From Lutjanus erythropterus (Eukaryota; Chordata; Actinopteri; Lutjaniformes; Lutjanidae): DNA of 64,000 nucleotides. The position numbers and the translations under genes are program-made. The notes under the pieces were generated by a model that worked only from the letters and a program-made list of their open reading frames with translations, was not told the origin of the DNA and made no database searches. This document shows positions 47,526 to 59,531 of the stretch, one piece after another; the stretch's first letter is position 1, and the number at the start of each line of letters is the position of its first letter. The DNA is taken from NCBI GenBank assembly GCA_020091685.1, contig CM034592.1:42677622-42741621 (forward strand), in the 5' to 3' direction.

Positions 47526-48686
47526 TCAGGACCCGCTGATCTTTAATCCAAATGCCACTACTTCTTTTCCACTGCCTAAGAGTGTATTTCTATCATGTGT
47601 TTCAGCAATAAAGCAGAAAAACATGCTACTATTTAGTCATAGTAAGTAACATCTCCTGTCTTAAAATACACAGACACAAAGCAAAGTGTTCTAATGATGG
47701 CAAGATAATCACCAAACATCAACATTGTGCTCTGCCTCTCATCCCATCTGTGTGTCAGCATTATCCAGGCCGTCAGCCCAGAGACCTTGTCTGTCAGGAG
47801 TAGGATGCAGAGTCTCTGGGCTCGGAGGATGCCTTGTTTCCATGCCAACCATCTGTTAACTCATATCCTTCAGCTTGCCCTCACACTCCTCTTTTCTGGA
47901 AAATCACATCCGATGGAGACGTCGCTCTCGAAAAAGAGTCTCTGAGGGGCTGCCGTGACATGTGGGCCTATTGTGTGACGTTTTTGATGTGTAGCTAAAT
48001 TCAGTTCACAGCATCTTGCTGTGGTTTGTGTTATTGAAAATAACAGCTGCCTCTTTGGCTCCAGTCAAAATGGCCTCCGCGCTTAATGAGAGAGTCATGC
48101 GATTTTGGACGAGGCAAAAACCAAATCTCCAAATCATGAAGCAATATATCTGCACAAAAACAACTCCCTAGAAGGTAAAACAGCCTTGTCAGCAATGCTG
48201 TCATAAAAGAAAATGACAGCAAACAGCAGGTATACTACTTGGTCAATATAATCATTTAGTGAAATACAAGCTTGTAATTTGATCTCTGCGGCCATGCAAA
48301 TAGTAGAGTTTAAAGTCCTCCTCCTTCCGTGGTAACAGCAACCTCAAAACCATATTATAAGGAAATAAACTACTTAGCCAAATGAACTCAGCCATTAGAA
48401 AATGATTAAACGTGAGCTGGACTCTTAATTTATTGATTTTAATTTGGAAAAATCTTCAAGAGCACAATAAAAACATGATAGTAATAGTTACTCTCATGAA
48501 CATTAATCAGCCAAGCCTCTGCCTGAAAATGCAGAAAACAGTCACAGAACTAAACCTGAAGGCAAGCCAGTAACTGTAGGTGCAGAGGAAATCAGGAAAA
48601 CAACTCACTTGTGTGTAAAGTTAGTATTAATGGATCTCGCAGAAAAAACTGATATCAGTATCTTCATGAAACATGATTCAAACAAC
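47526..48686. other. Non-coding stretch
   Basis: Opposed short frames at 47633-47945 and 48031-48222 have no motif. No repeat pair was identified. Confidence 0.4.
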
Positions 48687-49802
48687 CAGAGGTGGGGGAC
48701 TCGCCACATGATCTGACTCAAGTCATGCTTAAAGTTGCAAAGTGTAGGACTTGACCTGGAGACTGGAGCTCTAAAGTCAGTGACACGACCACCACAACAT
48801 CCAACTTCATCCATGATAACAAACCCCCCAATAAAATGTGCATGAATATGTCTTTTTAGCTAACTTACTGAGCGGTCAAACGTGAGCTAACATTCAGTTT
48901 AAGCTATGCTAGAGTTCTGTTTTCACTTCAGAGCAATTTAGAGCTATTATGATTTCAGAGCTCCACTCTAATGTTGTGCATTTAGGAGGCTTGTTATTGA
49001 TAACATCAGGTGTAGGCAGCAGGCAGCAGGCAGCAACAGCTGCCATTAAAGGAGCAATATGTAGCAACTGAGTCTGCATAAATGAGTCCTGCAGTCCAAA
49101 TAGCAAGTTGGAGCCATGAACTGTAAATTAAATAGATCGAAATCCTATTAAATGAATGATCTGTGGTCAAAACAGGTTGTTTCCCCCTGTCCCTTCCTCC
49201 CCAGATTCAGGGATGCACATGCAGGCTGCAGAAGCGCTGCAGGAGCCGCTCTGCAGTTCTGAAAATACACACTCTGGACTTTGTGTTAAGTGTCTGCCTG
49301 TCTCACTGCCTGCCAGACTCCATTAACATATTGGTCAATTTAACCATTCTAAACATCTACGCCCTCTGCCACCTACTCATTCTGCCAACATTCAGCTCTA
49401 ACTTGAACTGTAATTAACGTGAAAGGAGCAAAAAAACAAACAAACAAAAAACTGTTATTCCGCCCCTTAATAGAAATTTCAAAGGGAGACACCATGGTTG
49501 CAGCGTTGTTGTCACAGAAGCGAGTATTTCAACTTATTTCTTTGATCTATCTTGACATATTTTGGTCATTTTATGATGTATTAGATTAAATATATAACAG
49601 TGATCATGACCACTGTCTTTTAACTAATTTCATAAGTGGAAACCTGGGCAGATCTTTAGAATTTTTTATGACTTGATTTGTGACTTGATGTAGCAGAGAC
49701 CCGACGTAAATAACTTAATTCTCACCACAGTAACTTGAGACTTGATTGAGACTTAAATGTTAAGACTTGAGACTTGCACATGTGCGACTCACTCCCAGGT
49801 CC
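48687..49802 (+). mobile_element. Probable hAT-like element with nested repeat
   Basis: It opens cagaggtgggggactcg, followed by gactcaagtcatg and aggacttgacc. It closes with gagacttgattgagactta, gacttgagacttgcaca and gactcactcccaggt. In the fish family I have in mind the end reads actcccacctctg, the complement of the start; here the last bases are altered. The interior holds the R1 repeat copy at 49051-49390, in line with nested insertion. No transposase is present. That the two ends belong together is inferred. Confidence 0.45.
49051..49390 (+). repeat. Dispersed repeat family R1, copy 2
   Basis: Partner of 9248-9612: it shares ggagcaatatgt, gaaatcctat, gttgtttccccct and the identical 20-mer at 49259-49278, then tgcctg, agactccatt and ctcattctgcc. 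It lacks the roughly 60-base insertion seen in copy 1. It is surrounded by the probable hAT-like element. Confidence 0.75.
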
Positions 49803-52800
49803 GTTAGCTTTAGCATGAATTTGTCTCAACCTTGTCTGATACAAAGTCTCCATCAGATACAGCAGCATTTTTAATTCAGTGAATGAACTTGAATTGTTGT
49901 AATTGATAATGATGAGTGAATAAACAGGATATGCATCATAGTTTTGTAGCCAATATGCTAATTTCCTGCACTGTCATCTCAGTCAGCTTAGCATTTTAGC
50001 ATTCTAATGTTAGCAGTAGCACCCCATCATTTACTGAACCTTAAAATGCTCACTTGCTCACAATGGCGTGCTAACATGCTAACGGTTGCATGATAACCAA
50101 CTTTTGGCGTGTTGAAATCAAAATGGCAACGTTATCACTGAGAATCTGATATTCTCTGGAAACTGATGATATATCCAGCTTAATTTTTTATATTTTTTCT
50201 TTATTTGTTAGGTCCATGAGTAGGACATTGACATCACCAGATTCAGGGGTTCACTTCCTGCTGGTTTTAACAAAACAACTGAATACCCTTTGGCACATTT
50301 CCACTGTCTGGATAAAAGCATCCAACAAATGGCATTCAGAGTGATGTAAATGCTTCTGTAAGAGAGTGAGAGAAGCTTCCAGGAAGACTGACAGAGAAAA
50401 CATTAGACAACATTACCAGTTAACTGTCCATCAATACCAGGCTGGACATGACGTCTCTCTCTAGTTCAATACTGCAACAACAGGAAGACGAGTGCTGTGC
50501 TCTCACTGTTACTCTACCAATACAGTGTGTGTCTTCAAGTGTGTCTGTGTGAGTGTACACACATCCCACTCTCACTGTGTTAACGCCTCTCGCTGTCTGT
50601 CCATAAAAATCATCAGAATATATTCTCGCGCTGCCTCATGTTTATCTCCTATCGCTCTCTCGGATACACAAGAAAAGTGAGGATGTACTGCACTCAGTCT
50701 CAGTCTGTATTAATTTATCACTTACTGTCACTTTGTCTCCAAAGCAAATTACAAAATGTAAAGGAAAAAGCTTCTGTCATGGAGGCAGCATCCCCTGCAG
50801 ATCTTTAAAGCTAGACTTTTGCAGCATCAGTAAGGATTTTTCTAGTAACAATGGGTCAGATGAAATGTGTAATATAAAGCTGGTAAGCTGCCATAAAAAC
50901 ACAGACAGTTATCATCAAACTCTGCAGCTCGGCTCTGCAAAGCATTTTCATGTCTTTCAGTGCGTTGTTTTGGTTTAACGGCATGCAACTTTAATGTTTA
51001 GCGGTTTGCTCTCACTGTTCTCATCAGCTTCATTTTCAGCTGCTAAAAACAGATAAAGTCACAGCAGGCCTGCACTTCCTGTTCAGCAACACATGGCAGA
51101 CAAAGTTAGCAAGCATATTTATGGCTAATTAGCAATATCAACAATTCGGCTCAGCCAATTCCCCGGGTAGTTAGCAAACCTAACAATCGAGTCAAGTCAA
51201 ATTTTACTTACTTAAACAATGTTATATCCCAAAATCACAGATCACAATTGTCCTCAGGGGGCTGTACAGCATACGACACCCTCTGCCCTTAATATTTGAC
51301 TTTCATTAGCATGGCAGAGCACACTAGCATTGTGAAAAAGAATTTAAACCTCAAGGTGCCTCAGATGTATATTGTGAGACAAGTGATGTAGTGCATTGAG
51401 CGATCTCACACAAAATTAAAGAAAACGCAATTTTGTCTTGTCTTGTCTGTTAAATTATCAAACATCATACATGCAATTCATCGCATAATTCAATGCAATT
51501 TTTTTTTAAGACAATAAGTTTGAAATGTAAATACTGTAGGGATGTAGAGTTTGAAAGAAGTGAACCTGCTTGAACTGTTTTGCTCTTCATCTCTGCTTGA
51601 GATCATTCAGCTCAAGGTATACAGAAATGCGCTGCGCAGCTTTTTTATGCATCCGCGTCTGTGACAGCCCTGACCTGAGGCACTGTGCTTTTGGGCTGTC
51701 GGTTTGTCCCCTTATCGTGACAGTGGAACGTCCACTAGAACTTAAGGATGAGCTGATTAAAATTCGATGGTCAAAGGTCACATTTTTAGGCATTACTCAA
51801 GAATTCATCAATCTAATTATGGCAAAAAGTCATACCAATGTCTAATAGGATGAAGTAATGACATTTTATAACCAAAAGGTCAAAGGTCAACTTCACTGTG
51901 ACATCATAATGTTCACGTATCTGTAAAAAATAGTCTCTGAGAGAGAAAAGAGCATGTTTCTTACTGGAAATTATTTACTGGAATCATACATGTCAATATG
52001 TTTATTTCATCCAGTTTGATAAAGTATACGCCTCAAAGTCTTCACCACATGTATGAGTCATTCATTTTGCAAGAATGCACTCCTGCGATATTGATGGAAT
52101 TAGAGTTTTGAACTCATCTTTCATCTGAGTCAGACATAACCACATTTAGGCAGTGAGCTCGATCCACTCCTCCCTCCACATACTTAAACTGTCAGCTCAG
52201 TTTACTCCCCGTCTCAGTATTTACTACTCCCAGACTCCCATCTTTGTATCATGGGGCAAGGATAAAAAACAAACTGACCATAAACATCCAAGTACTAAAA
52301 CTTTCCTAAAATTCCTAAGAGAGAAAGTTTACTTTGCAGCATGAAGGCTTTGCTTTTGTTTCTCTTCTACGATGTTCATACCTCTTACAGTGATGTTTGA
52401 ATGCTGTTATTTTTCTTTGGATTGCCTTTTTGCAAGGAATGCACCACAGTCTTCATGAAAACAGCATGTTCACTCTTGTTTTGACCTCCTCACCTATCCC
52501 TGAGGATGAGCTGAGACAATCGGCAAAGGAAACTAATGTGCAGTGCTCATCAATCATCTCGCTCTTTTCGTCACAAAAGAAGGCATTAAAACAAGATATA
52601 AATTAAACAGAATGCAATACAAAAAGGCACATGTAATATTTAAAAACAATAAAATAGAACAGAAGATGAAAATAAATGGAAATAAAAAAAAATACATACT
52701 TAAAACAGTAATAAGAATTCTAGAACAATTAAAGTAAAGTTAAATTAATAAAAGGTATTGGCAAACAAAAGTGCTGAAAAAACTGTTAACAAAACCAGGA

Positions 52801-52817
52801 ACAGACAAAAGTTTGTA
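49803..52817. other. Non-coding; possible short repeat scraps
   Basis: At 51195-51290 the words aaatcacagatcacaattg, cctcagggggctgtacagca and tacgacaccctctgccct match a fish repeat known to me. At 51745-51950 a segment with repeated aaaggtcaa words and aactcaagaattcatc resembles another. Neither has a partner in the window. No gene seen. Confidence 0.35.
51877..51889 (+). promoter_or_regulatory. Perfect DR1 nuclear-receptor-type motif
   Basis: aggtcaaaggtca is two AGGTCA half-sites separated by one base, the consensus for RXR-type and HNF4 dimers. A further aaaggtca lies near 51773-51781. It sits in probable repeat-derived DNA and no gene is adjacent, so function is unproven. Confidence 0.3.
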
Positions 52818-53275
52818 GTTGTCACAGTCTTGGGGTTCATCTGGTCATTTTCTGTTTTATTTTGTAGTCCTGGTCCCCCTTCATGTGCCTTGACTTTAGT
52901 TCCTGTCTTTGTCCTTTTCCCACCCTTTTTGATTATCATTTGTTTCACCTGTGTCTGATTAGCTCCTTGCCTATTTAGTCCTGGTGTTTTTTTGTTTCTG
53001 TGTCAGTCTGTCGTTGCATGTGGTGTTAGTCCCCGTGTTTTGAACTTTTGTTGCATTTGTTGGACTTTGGTTTGATTTGGGGTTCTTTTTTTGGACTTTT
53101 GTTCCTCATTTGCTCCTGTTGGATTTGTTTTCTCTTTTTTAATACTCTAGTTTAACCTGCCAGCCTCGCAAGTAAGCTTTTTGAATATTGTTTCTTTATT
53201 GAAGCACTTTTTAAACTGTTTCTGCCTCGCCCCATCTGCATTTTTGGGTGCAGCATCTTGTTTTGTTTTACACAC
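52818..53275 (+). repeat. T-rich dispersed fish repeat (recognised from memory)
   Basis: Starts gttgtcacagtcttggggtt and continues cacctgtgtctgattagctc, ttgcctatttagtcctgg, ttttgaacttttgttgc, actttggtttg, ttattgaagcac, gcctcgccccatctgcattt and gggtgcagc. This is a familiar high-copy teleost sequence with strong T over A bias on this strand. Whether it is LTR-like or a DNA element I cannot say. Confidence 0.45.
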
Positions 53276-54195
53276 TTTAACAGTAGCAAAGACTAGATAA
53301 CTGCTGTGAATCCAAGATGACCACAGCTGCAGTCCTGCTGAGTGGTGCCTTAATAAGCAAAAGACATATTCTAAACAATTAAAGGTCTCCTTTCATTCTT
53401 AAACCCCTTTTACACGATACAAAAAAACTCAGATGTTAGCAACAGTGGTTGCAACTCAGCCAACCACTGCAGTTTGCACTCACTCGAAGGTGTGTATTTA
53501 ACTGATAAATGCTCCTCTTGAGTTGTTTCTTCACAGTTTTGTTATTTTGTGAACTTAAAGCTTATTATGAAGCACCAAAATCAGGAAATGCATTTTCACC
53601 AGCAGTTACTTAACACGACTCCTAAGACCTGAAAGTGAACATGAAACAGTAAAATAAAGCAGATACCTGAAAGTACAAACATTAACATGGGAGAGAAGCT
53701 AAACTTTGAATCACAGAGATTCAGTTAGAAGCTACAAAAGTAGTGACAGCTGAACACACACACAACAGGAAAACTTGTCTACTGGCACTGAGAAAGGAGT
53801 CAATCACCTATCTGTAAAGGATTTAGCCATCCGTAAAATATATACATGCAAATTTTGGAATAAAAATAACACAAGAGGATTTCAACACAGTAGATGCTTA
53901 TAGAATTATCACCTGCTCACAATACTTTCCATCATATAAACACTGTGAATAATATCCTAGAATAGGTCCAGTCACTGAATGAGCGCCATCCTATGACCGT
54001 GCTGGAAAATGCCCACAATGCACCAGCGGCGGCAGTTACTCACTTTTGTGAACTTCAAAGAGGTCATGACAACCCGCTCCCTCCCCTTCAGCGAGTCATG
54101 ACTGAAACTAGCTTTGGCTGTCAAGTTTAATTAAGAAGTAAACCTTTAATCGCCTGTTTCCCCCCCTGCCTGTGGCGCACTCAACGTGATGCAAA
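53276..54195. other. Non-coding stretch
   Basis: No open frame longer than background, no repeat pair and no tandem structure seen. Confidence 0.4.
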
Positions 54196-54500
54196 AGCAG
54201 GTGGAAAGGGGAGGTAAACGGGCAAAGAAGAGAGGAGGAGGAGGAGGAGGAGAAAGTGGAAGTAGGAGGATGAGACAGAATGAAGGATGACTGATAAGAG
54301 GAGGGAAAAGGATCAGTAAGATAGACAAAAGAGTAGGACATGAGGAGAGTTTGGAGAGGAAGAGTGGGAAAATAAAAAAGGAAGGAGACGCTTGGTGAAA
54401 AAAAGAAGATGACAATGAGAGGAAGATGCAAAATTAGAGGCGAGTGCAAGGAAATAAGGATGGAGAAAAACTGGGATGGCAAAGAAAGGGAGGAATGGGG
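54196..54500 (+). repeat. Long purine-rich (G/A) tract with (GGA)n core
   Basis: About 300 bases with a strong purine excess. It has a (GGA)n core at 54233-54252, then degenerate gagga, ggaag and aaaga words. The minus-strand frames here encode only Ser/Leu/Phe/Pro. Confidence 0.85.
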
Positions 54501-54744
54501 CTTCAGCAGATCTCAGCAAGATGGCTGCTTGGTGCCTCCCGTGTTCAAATATCCCTTAGTCAATTAAATCTCACTTGTTTTTCAATTCAGTTTTGCAGCT
54601 ACTGTCGTTGATTTACTTAAGAAAAATTCTGCTAGACTCCAGCTGACTTTTGAGGTACCTTCCCACACCACTCCTGGACATCTGACATGCAATTTGTCTA
54701 ATACCAACATGTTGCCACTAGCCTTTGGTGACTTACACAGCTGG

Positions 54745-55215
54745 TGCAAAAGTGACTTCAGTGTTGAGATGGAGCAGTCCACATGTGGAGGAGGTGGGGT
54801 GGTTTGATGGCTTAAACAAATGCAGGACTTTTATCCAGGAGACTGGAGCTCGTGTCCCATATGAAACCAAAACATAATTTAAAGTTGTAAGGTACATATT
54901 GTTGTGCCACGTCACTTAACATATGTAATGTACTTGTACCGTAAACCAACCCAAACTGCAACTGTTTCTCATTACCCATTTGTTAAAAAGGCAAAAAAGG
55001 TCTCATACAGTCGCTAAAGGGTACCTTGTGCAGATGCTGAGGCGCGTGACAAAGCAGTGCTGGTAGTTGACAAGCAGGGTGACAACAGGTTGGATGCTCA
55101 CAGGGTCTTAATAGCACCACAAATGTGTCAATATTGGATTGAGTGGCCAGGTTAGCGCTCCTCTGTGTGAGTTGCCAAAGGGGTGTAACAAAATATCAGC
55201 ATTTGACAAGTAGAA
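54745..55215. repeat. Dispersed repeat family R2, rearranged copy
   Basis: Segment A lies at about 54755-54915 on the minus strand: its complement reads gtaccttacaacttt, ttttggtttcatatgg, agtctcctgg, aagtcctgc and cacctcctcca. Segment B follows at about 55001-55085 on the plus strand (ctcatacagtcgctaa, ggtacc, gttgacaag), with a second ttgacaag-agaaatgagaac piece at 55203-55221. In the 14-kb copy A and B share one orientation, so here A has been inverted or two separate copies lie back to back. Confidence 0.65.
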
Positions 55216-55221
55216 ATGAGA

Positions 55222-56531
55222 ACAGGTTGGAATATTTTTCACATTGAACAATGCTTTGACTTATTACAGTTCGAGCTGGCGCTTGCTCGCTCTGGCCCTG
55301 CCACTCATCTCTACAGAAGCGCACAGAGAGGATGGAGACAGTACAAGCTCACTGCTTCTGTTAGCAGTCGAGGAAAGTGGCAGATCTGGATGACCAAAGA
55401 CACGGAAACAATGTATGTGTCCATAGAGTTTCCAAAGGATCAGAGGACGCAAACATGATTCAGTTCCCATTGATGCACTGATGAACCTTTGCTACTCGAA
55501 ATAAGCCCACGTCCGCGGCACGAACAGGGACTGTTTGACACCCTACAGACCCTACAGACACCATACAGACCCTGTATTCAGATGTAAAGCTTGCCGTGCT
55601 ATCATGGAGAGAGAGCTTGATAGGTTGGCTGTCAGGCCTTTCTGATCACTCCAGCCATTATTAAGTTGTGTAAGAGACATGAACATATCTTGCTGAAGGA
55701 TCCTTCCCTCGCTGGGCAGAGAGAGGTTTTAGTGATATCGCCTTCACAACAATGGGATGACCCAAAGACATGCAGCCACAATTGTCACCAGCATGGTGCC
55801 ACAAAGAAATTTTTTTTTCAAAAGATGTGAATCGCAGAGGTCCTTTAGCATACAGTCATGAATGTGCACAAAAATTAGGCTGATTGGTGCAGTAATATGT
55901 GAGATTAGGACAAACTCCATGTCCGTTGGTCATGCACACAAACACATAAGCGATCATATGTCCACGCCTGACAGCGATTATAACAGTATCATCCATAGTG
56001 ATAAAGGTCATGTAAACAGTAGAACTATGCCATTTATGTTACAAAGTAGTCCATCAAGAATGCGCACTTGCACAAAATGCAACATCATCATTGCTGGATG
56101 ATGTTGCATTTTTGATTTTTTGCCTCAGGGCCCTGAATGTGAACACATTGGTTTTGAAATGACTGAAGGAACTGTGTTTTTGAAACATAATGTCAGTTTG
56201 AACATAGCATTATGATCAAGAAAGGGGAGAAGCCTGAGGAGCAGTAGAAGGAGGAAAAGGAGGGGAGCAGTCAAGCAAAGTGCCCCGACAACCAGGAGGC
56301 AAGCTGGGGTAAACACATTCCAGAGGGCATGAGTTTATCCCTGTGATCAGAAAGAGAATATTAACTTAGAAAGAAAAATGATGGCAGCAAGCAAAGGAGC
56401 AAATGTTTTTATCCATATGAGAGGTAATAGAGTGGATATAGAGGAGAAAGAGAGACAAGAAAAAGAGAAAATTAAAGAGAAAGAAATTAGAATAAGAGAG
56501 ACTATGAGCACGTTTGTTTGGCGAAGTGAAA

Positions 56532-56534
<3 letters not shown>
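55222..56534. other. Non-coding stretch
   Basis: A small direct repeat of ctacagaccctacagacacc type lies at 55542-55574. Frames at 55216-55470 and 55862-56101 show no motif. Nothing else was found. Confidence 0.4.

Positions 56535-56580
<46 letters not shown>
56535..56580 (+). repeat. (GT)n microsatellite
   Basis: About 23 perfect GT units. A purine-rich stretch (56440-56520) precedes it. The overlapping frames are artefacts of the repeat. Confidence 0.97.
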
Positions 56581-56582
<2 letters not shown>

Positions 56583-57179
56583 ACAGAAAGAATGTTTGAG
56601 AACGCATTTATCCCAATCAAGTGAAAAAGAGATTTGACGTCTGTTTCTAAGGAGAAAAAAATAAGTGACTTAGAGCATTTAATGAGGGAATAGCAGAACG
56701 GGAGCTCAGCCGACCGGATAATACTTCGTTAAGGAGATGCTGATTGGCCTGCCGGCTAAATCCCCCACCAGACCCACGACAATAATGAGGTCTTTTGTTA
56801 AGTAACAAGTGAGGAATATAGAGGCAAGACAAATAGAGTGGACACTTCTGCAAATATGACAGAAATTATAAATAATGTTGTAATTAAAATGCCTCCTGTT
56901 TTGCGTATTTCACTTCACAACATGAGGCTGAACATAGAAGGTAAACTTAATGTGTCTGTGAAAGTGTCTTAATTCTTAATTAGATTTTATCCATGTACAA
57001 GACACTTAAATGAAATATGTAAATAGGGGGCTTATGCTAAGCTAATCACCTCCTGCTTCCACCTACGCGATACAATAATACATATACTTCAGATGTAAGA
57101 GTTGTATTAAACTTCTCATCTGACTCTCATCTGACTCCTTACAAGAATAGGATGTAGGATGTATCATATAGTGCAGATA
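56581..57179. other. Non-coding stretch
   Basis: AT-rich; no frame with a motif and no defined repeat end. The 3' tail of the minus-strand LINE may reach in here, but I cannot set its limit. Confidence 0.35.
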
Positions 57180-59531
57180 GAGGAGAAAATATAAAACACA
57201 TAACAAGATGTTTAAAAAAATATATACAGTAAACTATCAAAAATACACAGAGACAATATGGGAAAAATATATAGTAAAACAGAATATATACAGTAAAGGT
57301 ATGTGCTTTGTTTTATGAACAATAATATACTGATATAATACAGTTGTTATTATACATATATACTGTAATGGATTAGAAGTAGAGATAAAAAAAATGGAAA
57401 TAAGAAAAATTAAGGAATATGAACATAATAATGATCATAATCTGAAAATACGTTTATTAAACAGTGTAAATAGAAATGACAGTAGAGTCATTGCACAAGT
57501 TGAATTATTGCACAGAGTAATTACACTGTCAGTTATTGCACAGGAATATTATTGTATCAAGTCAGCAGTGAACTGCAGTATAAATATGTAATAATTTATG
57601 GGTTAAGTTGTTGACAGAGGGTGAAATAGTCCAAGGGCCACTCAGAGGGAGGAGCTGTACAGTTTGATGGCCACAGACAGGAATGATTTCCTGTGGTGCT
57701 CGGTGGTGCATTTTGGTGGTATGAGTCTTTCACTGAAAGTACTCTTGTGCCTGATGGTGAAGTGGGTGTGAGACGCTGTCCAAGATAGTTCGTAGCTTAG
57801 ACAGCATCCTGCTCTATGACAACACCACCAGAGTCACACCTTGATCAGTTTGTTGAGTCTGTCGGCCTCCGCCACAGCACTGGCCACCACAGACTCATAG
57901 AAGATCCTGAGCATAGTCCGGCAGATGTTGAAGGACCTCGGTCACCTCAGAAAATAGAGATGGCTCTGGCGAGAGAGCATCTAGAGAGCGTCAGTGTTCT
58001 TTGCCCAGTCCAGTTTATAGTCAATGTGTACCCCCAGGTACTTGTAATCCTCTACAATGTCCACATTGACTCATTGGATGGAAACAGGGGTCCCTGGTGC
58101 CAGGTCCTCCTCAGGTCCACTACCAGTTCCTTAGTCTTTGTCACATTGAGCTGCAGATGGTTCTGCTTGCACCATGTGACAAAGTTGTCCACAGCAGCCC
58201 TGTACTCATACTCATCACCCTTACTAATACGTCCAACTATCGCAGAGTCATCAGAAGACTTCTGAAGATGGCAGATCTCAGTGCAATAGTTGAAGTCTGT
58301 GGTGTAGAAGGTGAAGAGGAAGGGAGAGAGGGCAGCCCCCGTGGGGCCCCGGAGTTGCTGACCACTCTGTCTGACACACACTGTTGCAAGCGCATGTACT
58401 GTGGTCTGCCAGTCAGGTAGTCTACAATCCAGGACACCAGAGGAGCATCCACTTGCATTGCTGTCAGGTTGTCACAAACTATAGCTGGACAGATGGTGTT
58501 GGATGCACTGGAGGGGTCAAAAAACATGACCCTCACAGTGCTTGCTGGCTTGTCCAGTTGGGTGGTTGAGCAGGTAGATGATGGTGTCCTCAACTCCAAG
58601 TCAGGGCTGATAGGCGAACTGGATGGGGTCCAAGAGTGGCTTGACCATGGACCAGAGCTGCTCCAGGACAAGTCTCTCCAGGGTCTTCATGATGTGGGAA
58701 GTCAATGCCAAGGGTCTGTAGTTCCTTGGAGCCACTGGGATACAACATCTTTGGCACAGGAACAAAGCAGGATGTCTCCCACAGGATGGGGACCCTTTGG
58801 AAACTCAGGCTCATGTTTAAGACATGGTGAAGTACTCAACATAGCCGGGAGGCACAGGCTTTGAGCACCCTGGGGCTGACACCATCAGGGTCTGGTGGCT
58901 GCCCATGACAGACAGCAGAAGAGTCAGGGGGGGAGATGAGCAGGGCCTGCAGTGTCAAATATGTTAAAAAACAGATTCAGTTCGTCGGCCACGCTGCCTT
59001 CAAGTCCTCTGTTGGTGGTCGTCCTGAAGCCAGTGATGGTCCTCATTCCTCTCCAAACTTCTCTCAAGTTGTTCTGCTGGAGTTTCCACTCCACCTTCCT
59101 CCTGTACTTCTCCTTAGCCTCCTCAATCCTCACCTTCAGTTCCCCCTGTATTGTTCTCACCTCCTTGTTACCAGCTCTGAAAGCCCTCTTCTTCGCATTC
59201 AGGAAGCTTTGGCTTTGATGTCCTTTGTTTCCCACTGTTTATTATTGGGATAACAATGGACAGTCTTGGCTGGGACAGCAGAGTCCATACGGAAACTGAT
59301 ATAGTCCATGATGCACTCTGTGAGCCCATCAATGTCCTCTCCGTGCGGCTAACTGAGTGCCTGCCAGTCATTCACTTCAAAACAGCCTTGAAGTGTCTCA
59401 TAAGCCTCCTCCAATCATCTCCTCACGATATTGTGAACAGACACAATAATGGCATGCATAAACTCCCTGGACAAATAATACGGCCCAAGTCCAACAGCAA
59501 ACAATGTCTGGGCAACAGATACATTCCTTGA
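57180..59531 (-). pseudogene. LINE (CR1/L2-type) ORF2 remnant with 3' tail
   Basis: Read on the minus strand from 59531. A scrap of the endonuclease end is present (LSREFMHAIIV). Then come GEDIDGLTECIMDYISF and, at 59235-58924, KKRAFRAGNKEV and WRGMRTITGFR. SLSFQRVPILWETSCFVPVP lies at about 58810. Near 58560 are VRVMFFD, MQVDAPLVSWIVDYLTGRPQ and VSDRVVSNSGAP. SSDDSAIVG, with the catalytic Asp pair at 58247-58252, is followed by QNHLQLNVTKTKELVVDLRR. HHRAPQEIIPV-like codons near 57690 mark the C-terminus. Four frame blocks imply at least three frameshifts. A tail of tgcaataa/gtgcaat words (57540-57480) leads to 57180. The 5' half is missing. It is dead. Confidence 0.9.

Noticed and set aside
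54108-54482. Minus-strand hydrophobic frame resembling a membrane protein
   Set aside because: Hydrophobic Leu/Phe/Ser composition comes from reading the complement of a purine-rich tract; no conserved motif.
57816-58864. Plus-strand frames of up to 149 codons
   Set aside because: They are antisense shadows of the minus-strand LINE ORF2, whose motifs are clear.
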